8,667 nucleotides of DNA from an uncultured Eubacteriales bacterium (GTDB lineage: Bacteria > Bacillota > Clostridia > Oscillospirales > Acutalibacteraceae), in NCBI GenBank assembly GCA_934615635.1, contig CAKTTT010000096.1, forward strand, positions 1-8,667, in the 5' to 3' direction. A program made the translations under genes and the position numbers. Below the pieces are notes generated by a model. It worked only from the letters and a program-made list of their open reading frames with translations, made no database searches and was not told the origin of the DNA. How positions within the stretch are numbered: position 1 is the stretch's first letter; the number at the start of each line of letters is the position of its first letter. Positions 5,939-8,667 of the stretch are shown here, piece by piece.

Positions 5939-6763
5939 ATGCTGGTGGCGTTGCAGATGGCGGCGGAGCGCAAACGGCGATGGTGGAGGTTCTCCAAGCG
6001 GGAGGCCGTCACCTCCCGGTTTGTGCAGGCCTGCGGCACACGCTTTTTGCTGATTGAGGCGGACAGGGACCGAAAGGGGGAGCCGGACTGGCAGGCGGTG
6101 CGCCGGATCGCCTGCGGCGAATCGGGGCGGATGCTGCTTCCCCGTGGGGTGACGCCGCCGGAGGACAGCGGCATCCGCCCCTTTCGCGGCGACGCACTGC
6201 AGCGGGAGCTGATGGTGGTCACCGCCAGGCAACTGCTGCGTCTGGCGGCGATTCCTCCCCGTTTTGTGCAGGCGGCCGTGTATGATCCGTCGGGGCGGTT
6301 CCCCCAGCTTGCCGCGGCCCTGCTTCCCTTTGCCGCCGAAGTGCGGGCGGTCACCAGGCGTCCGGGAGCCTACGAGGCCCAGCGGCGGCGGGCCATGGAA
6401 GATTACGGCGCGGCGCTGGTGATAGCGGCGGAAACCGCCGCGCTGGACGGCGCTACCCTGATCCTGGCCCCCGACGGTATGCGGGGCATCCGGCCCCGGG
6501 TGAGGGGGCTTATCCTCTCCGGCGTGGCTGAAAACCGGACCGATTTGGTGGGAGGGTACATCCCCCAGGTCCCATCCGATTGCCTGCAGACGTTGCCGGA
6601 GGGCTGTGATGCCTGGGATTTCCTGTCCGGCCTGTATGAACGCAGCGGGGCGAAAAAAATCGCCTCGCGACCCCCTCTCATGCTGCGGATCGGCGGCCGG
6701 AACATCCACTTGAAGGACGCGGCCTGGAAGCTGGCGGGGCTTGACATCGGCATGTCGGTTTAG
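5939..6763 (+). CDS. Unrecognised cytosolic protein upstream of greA, possible Rossmann-like fold
   Basis: The family is not recognised. From ATG 5939 the product has 274 residues, no signal peptide and no membrane helix. Alternating hydrophobic segments, VQAAVYDPSGRFP (110-122), EVRAVT (134-139), GAALVIA (158-164) and GATLILAPDG (171-180), resemble a Rossmann-like beta-alpha-beta series, with PSGRF possibly a loop. This is a guess from pattern only. An Arg-rich N-terminal stretch (11-22) precedes it. The frame is open from GTG 5741 (340 codons), but the 5' part has mixed third positions and contains an opposing promoter; strong third-position GC begins around 5939. GGAAGGG (5920-5926) lies 12 bases before this ATG, about the spacing also seen at greA and lysS. 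ATG 5771 remains possible. The last codons overlap the greA promoter. Confidence 0.7.
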   Translation: MLVALQMAAERKRRWWRFSKREAVTSRFVQACGTRFLLIEADRDRKGEPDWQAVRRIACGESGRMLLPRGVTPPEDSGIRPFRGDALQRELMVVTARQLLRLAAIPPRFVQAAVYDPSGRFPQLAAALLPFAAEVRAVTRRPGAYEAQRRRAMEDYGAALVIAAETAALDGATLILAPDGMRGIRPRVRGLILSGVAENRTDLVGGYIPQVPSDCLQTLPEGCDAWDFLSGLYERSGAKKIASRPPLMLRIGGRNIHLKDAAWKLAGLDIGMSV

Positions 6764-6769
6764 TATAAT
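6741..6769 (+). promoter_or_regulatory. Near-perfect SigA promoter of greA
   Basis: -35 TTGACA (6741-6746) and -10 TATAAT (6764-6769) both match the consensus exactly, with the ideal 17-bp spacer. The -35 and spacer lie in the last codons of the upstream gene and the spacer ends at its TAG stop. Transcription would start near 6776, giving an 89-nt leader before the greA ATG. This gives greA, and probably lysS, strong expression independent of the upstream gene. Confidence 0.92.
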
Positions 6770-6808
6770 ATCTCTATTGCAGAAAAATAGGCGAAAAGAT
6801 AGAGTACC

Positions 6809-6840
6809 GTCTCCGCCGCCTTCCCGGAAGGGGCGGAGAC
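6809..6840 (+). promoter_or_regulatory. Strong hairpin in the greA leader
   Basis: A 9-bp stem (GTCTCCGCC 6809-6817 with GGCGGAGAC 6832-6840), one bulged G (6818), then a 5-bp stem (CCTTC 6819-6823 with GAAGG 6827-6831) and a CCG loop. No T-run follows, so it is not a terminator. It ends six bases before the Shine-Dalgarno (6847-6853) and could stabilise the mRNA or affect translation. Confidence 0.6.
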
Positions 6841-6864
6841 AGAAATGGAAAGGCTGACCATACT

Positions 6865-7338
6865 ATGGCTAAACAAACGATCATTACTGACGAAGGACTT
6901 CGGCGCCTGGAAGAGGAACTGGAAGACCTGAAGACCGTCAAGCGAAAGGAAATCGCTGAAAAAATCAAGGTGGCCCTGTCCTTCGGCGACCTGTCCGAAA
7001 ACAGCGAGTACGACGAGGCGAAAAACGAGCAGGCCATCATCGAAGGCCGGATCGCGGAGATCGAGAACCAGCTGAAAAACGTCCGGGTGCTGGACGAGAG
7101 CGAGCTGAACACCGAGGTGGTGCATGTAGGCTCCAAAATCCGCATCCGGGAAACCGGCACCACCCAGGAGGAAACCTATAAAATCGTCGGTTCCACCGAG
7201 GCGGATCCCATCAACGGCCGTATCTCGGACGAGTCTCCGGTGGGGAAATCCATGCTGGGGCATAGCGTTGGCGACGTGGTGGAGGTACTGATCCCCTCCG
7301 GGGCCGTGTCTTACGAATTGATTGAGATTTCCAAATAA
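6865..7338 (+). CDS. greA: Transcription elongation factor GreA
   Basis: GreA enters the secondary channel of backtracked RNA polymerase and stimulates cleavage of the misaligned RNA 3' end so elongation can resume. The 157-residue product has the usual length and order: an N-terminal antiparallel coiled coil (about 1-76) with the catalytic tip motif GDLSENSEYDEAK (41-53; Asp42 and Glu45 being the acidic tip residues), then the FKBP-like C-terminal domain (about 84-157), including DPINGRISDESPVGKSMLGHS (114-134). The ATG follows GGAAAGG (6847-6853) by 11 bases. It is driven by a consensus promoter at 6741-6769. lysS follows downstream on the same strand, a pairing seen in many Firmicutes. Nothing unusual in the protein. 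Confidence 0.98.
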   Translation: MAKQTIITDEGLRRLEEELEDLKTVKRKEIAEKIKVALSFGDLSENSEYDEAKNEQAIIEGRIAEIENQLKNVRVLDESELNTEVVHVGSKIRIRETGTTQEETYKIVGSTEADPINGRISDESPVGKSMLGHSVGDVVEVLIPSGAVSYELIEISK

Positions 7339-7514
7339 GCAGCAAACCGCCGGCCCTGCGCCGGATCCGGATGGATTCAGGAAAGATGACAAGGAAGGTC
7401 CGGGTTGCACATGGATGATCCGCCTGTCGGCGGCGAGTCCGGATGAAGCCCGGGCGAGGGTCCGCTTGGCGCGGGAATACCGCGTCGGCAGAAGGCTTTG
7501 TCGACAAAGGGAGG
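7339..7514 (+). promoter_or_regulatory. Upstream part of the lysS leader with competing pairings (possible attenuator)
   Basis: No gene is supported here; short open frames lack ribosome sites. Small hairpins are visible: CCGCC (7420-7424) with GGCGG (7429-7433), CGCGG (7470-7474) with CCGCG (7480-7484), and the palindrome CTTTGTCGACAAAG (7496-7509). CCGCGTC (7480-7486) can also pair with GGCGCGG (7513-7519), which overlaps the 5' arm of the terminator at 7515-7539, so the two structures exclude each other. No promoter was seen in this stretch. No T-box signature with its UGGN bulge was found. Confidence 0.4.
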
Positions 7515-7545
7515 CGCGGCGACCGTAGGGGTTGCCGCGTTTTCT
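7515..7545 (+). terminator. Intrinsic terminator between greA and lysS
   Basis: A 10-bp stem, CGCGGCGACC (7515-7524) with GGTTGCCGCG (7530-7539) including one G-U pair, has a 5-base loop and a moderate T-run (TTTTCT, 7540-7545). It lies 176 bp after the greA stop and 72 bp before the lysS start, so it would end or attenuate read-through from greA. Confidence 0.75.
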
Positions 7546-7617
7546 GTTATCGGCGGCCGTCAGATACGGGAGCCGGAGGCTTTCGGGATTTCAGGAAAAG
7601 AAAGGACTGTCCATACG

Positions 7618-8667
7618 ATGAGCGAACCGAACCAGACCGTACAGCCCGATGAAATGGGCGAACAGCAGCTCTCCGAGCTGCTGCAGATACGCCGGGACAA
7701 GCTGCAGGCGCTGCGGGAGGCGGGCAGGGATCCCTTTACCGTCACCCTGTGGGAGCAGACCGCTCACGCCCGGGAGATCGTGGAGCATTTTGACGAGATG
7801 GAGGGCAAGGAGGTATCCATAGCCGGCCGGATCATGACCTGGCGGGATATGGGTAAGGCCAGTTTCATCGATTTGAACGACGCTTCCGGCCGGATTCAGG
7901 TATACGTCCGCATAAACGACGTGGGGGAGGAGGCGTACGCGGCCTTCGGCCGCTGGGATACCGGCGATATCGTCGGCGTGAAGGGAACGGTTTTCCGCAC
8001 CCGGCGGGGAGAGATCTCGGTTCACGCCATGTCCCTGACCCTGCTTTCCAAGTCCCTGCTGCCGCTGCCAGACAAGTTCCACGGCCTGAAGGACACCGAT
8101 ACCCGTTACCGCCAGCGGTATATGGACCTGATCATCAACACCGAGGTCAAGGATACCTTTGTCAAGCGCAGCCGGATCATCACGGAGATCCGCCGTTATC
8201 TGGATGAAAAGGCTTTTCTGGAGGTGGAAACCCCCGTGCTCCACGGCATTGCCGGCGGCGCGGCGGCCCGGCCCTTCATCACCCACCACAACACCCTGGA
8301 TATCGACATGTACCTGCGCATTGCGTTGGAGCTGCACCTGAAGCGGCTGATCGTGGGCGGCTTTGAGCGGGTATATGAAATCGGCCGGGTGTTCCGCAAC
8401 GAGGGGATGGATACCCGCCACAACCCGGAGTTCACCCTGCTGGAGCTGTATCAGGCCTACACCGACTACAACGGCATGATGGATCTGACGGAGGATCTGA
8501 TCCGGACGGTGGCGCTGCGGGTGCTGGGGACCGCCAAGGTGGATTACGACGGCGTGGAGATCGATCTGGAACAGCCCTTCCAGCGGCTGAGCATGGCCGA
8601 CGCCGTCAAAAAGTACGCCGGGGTGGATTTTGCCGGGGTGAAGACCACGGAAGAGGCCCGTGCCCTG
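7618..8667 (+). CDS. lysS: Lysyl-tRNA synthetase, class II, 3' end beyond the window
   Basis: The enzyme attaches lysine to tRNA-Lys using ATP. The first 350 residues of a protein usually near 500 are present, in frame with no break. Residues about 65-145 form the OB-fold anticodon-binding domain (VSIAGRIMTWRDMGKASFIDL). The segment RYRQRYMDLI (163-172) and motif 1 (about 187-208, FLEVETPVL) begin the catalytic core. Then come RIALELHLKRLIVGGFERVYEIG and motif 2 (about 251-276, FRNEGMDTRHNPEFTLLE) that binds ATP and the acceptor end. Motif 3 lies beyond the window. The ATG follows AAAGGA (7601-7606) by 11 bases. It is preceded by a terminator and attenuator-like leader. No separate promoter was seen, so it probably depends on read-through from greA. 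Confidence 0.98.
   Translation, partial: MSEPNQTVQPDEMGEQQLSELLQIRRDKLQALREAGRDPFTVTLWEQTAHAREIVEHFDEMEGKEVSIAGRIMTWRDMGKASFIDLNDASGRIQVYVRINDVGEEAYAAFGRWDTGDIVGVKGTVFRTRRGEISVHAMSLTLLSKSLLPLPDKFHGLKDTDTRYRQRYMDLIINTEVKDTFVKRSRIITEIRRYLDEKAFLEVETPVLHGIAGGAAARPFITHHNTLDIDMYLRIALELHLKRLIVGGFERVYEIGRVFRNEGMDTRHNPEFTLLELYQAYTDYNGMMDLTEDLIRTVALRVLGTAKVDYDGVEIDLEQPFQRLSMADAVKKYAGVDFAGVKTTEEARAL

Noticed and set aside
5672..6709. Minus-strand frame of 345 codons opposite the unknown protein
   Set aside because: Low-complexity Pro/Arg/Gln/His-rich translation typical of an antisense shadow in GC-rich DNA; codon bias supports the plus strand.
7466..7545. T-box riboswitch before lysS (ATACCGCG at 7477-7484 and AGGGAGGCGCGG resemble T-box fragments)
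   Set aside because: The tRNA-contacting UGGN bulge is absent from the right context, the T-box consensus AGGGTGGNACCGCG is not present as a unit, and no Stem I with a lysine specifier could be recognised.

Overview
The window suggests a chromosomal segment of a fairly GC-rich, Gram-positive anaerobe of the Clostridia, probably an Oscillospirales/Ruminococcaceae-like gut bacterium. This is inferred from purine-rich ribosome binding sites, SigA-type promoters, Rho-independent terminators, a S11 D-Ala-D-Ala carboxypeptidase, a greA-lysS pair, and a sigma/anti-sigma-like/secreted-protein cluster of a style common in Clostridia. No mobile element, CRISPR array or phage gene was seen.

Layout. (1) 1-128: initiator tRNA, cut by the window edge after its first base, with a strong terminator. 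(2) 129-1009: a stretch with no convincing gene. It ends in an AT-rich zone holding a candidate promoter, a strong Shine-Dalgarno and an odd Arg-rich short reading frame. (3) 1010-3111, plus strand: ECF-type sigma factor, a single-pass membrane protein resembling clostridial anti-sigma/DUF4367-type proteins, and a small secreted protein, closed by a terminator. (4) 3125-5835, minus strand: a polyprenyl-phosphate-type glycosyltransferase (GT2) with a long structured leader and a good promoter, then a membrane-anchored D-Ala-D-Ala carboxypeptidase with its own candidate promoter and terminator. (5) 5939-8667, plus strand: an unrecognised cytosolic protein, greA (near-perfect SigA promoter, hairpin leader) and lysS (class II, truncated by the window end). 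The 279-nt greA-lysS gap contains a terminator and a possible competing antiterminator.

Functionally, region 3 reads as a self-contained envelope-sensing or secreted-output module. Region 4 is cell-envelope work (lipid-linked sugar synthesis or transfer, and peptidoglycan trimming). Region 5 is core transcription and translation. The least understood parts are the sigma module with its secreted product, the roughly 350-nt leader of the glycosyltransferase, the unknown protein upstream of greA, and the attenuator-like leader of lysS. All calls are from reading the sequence; no database search was possible.
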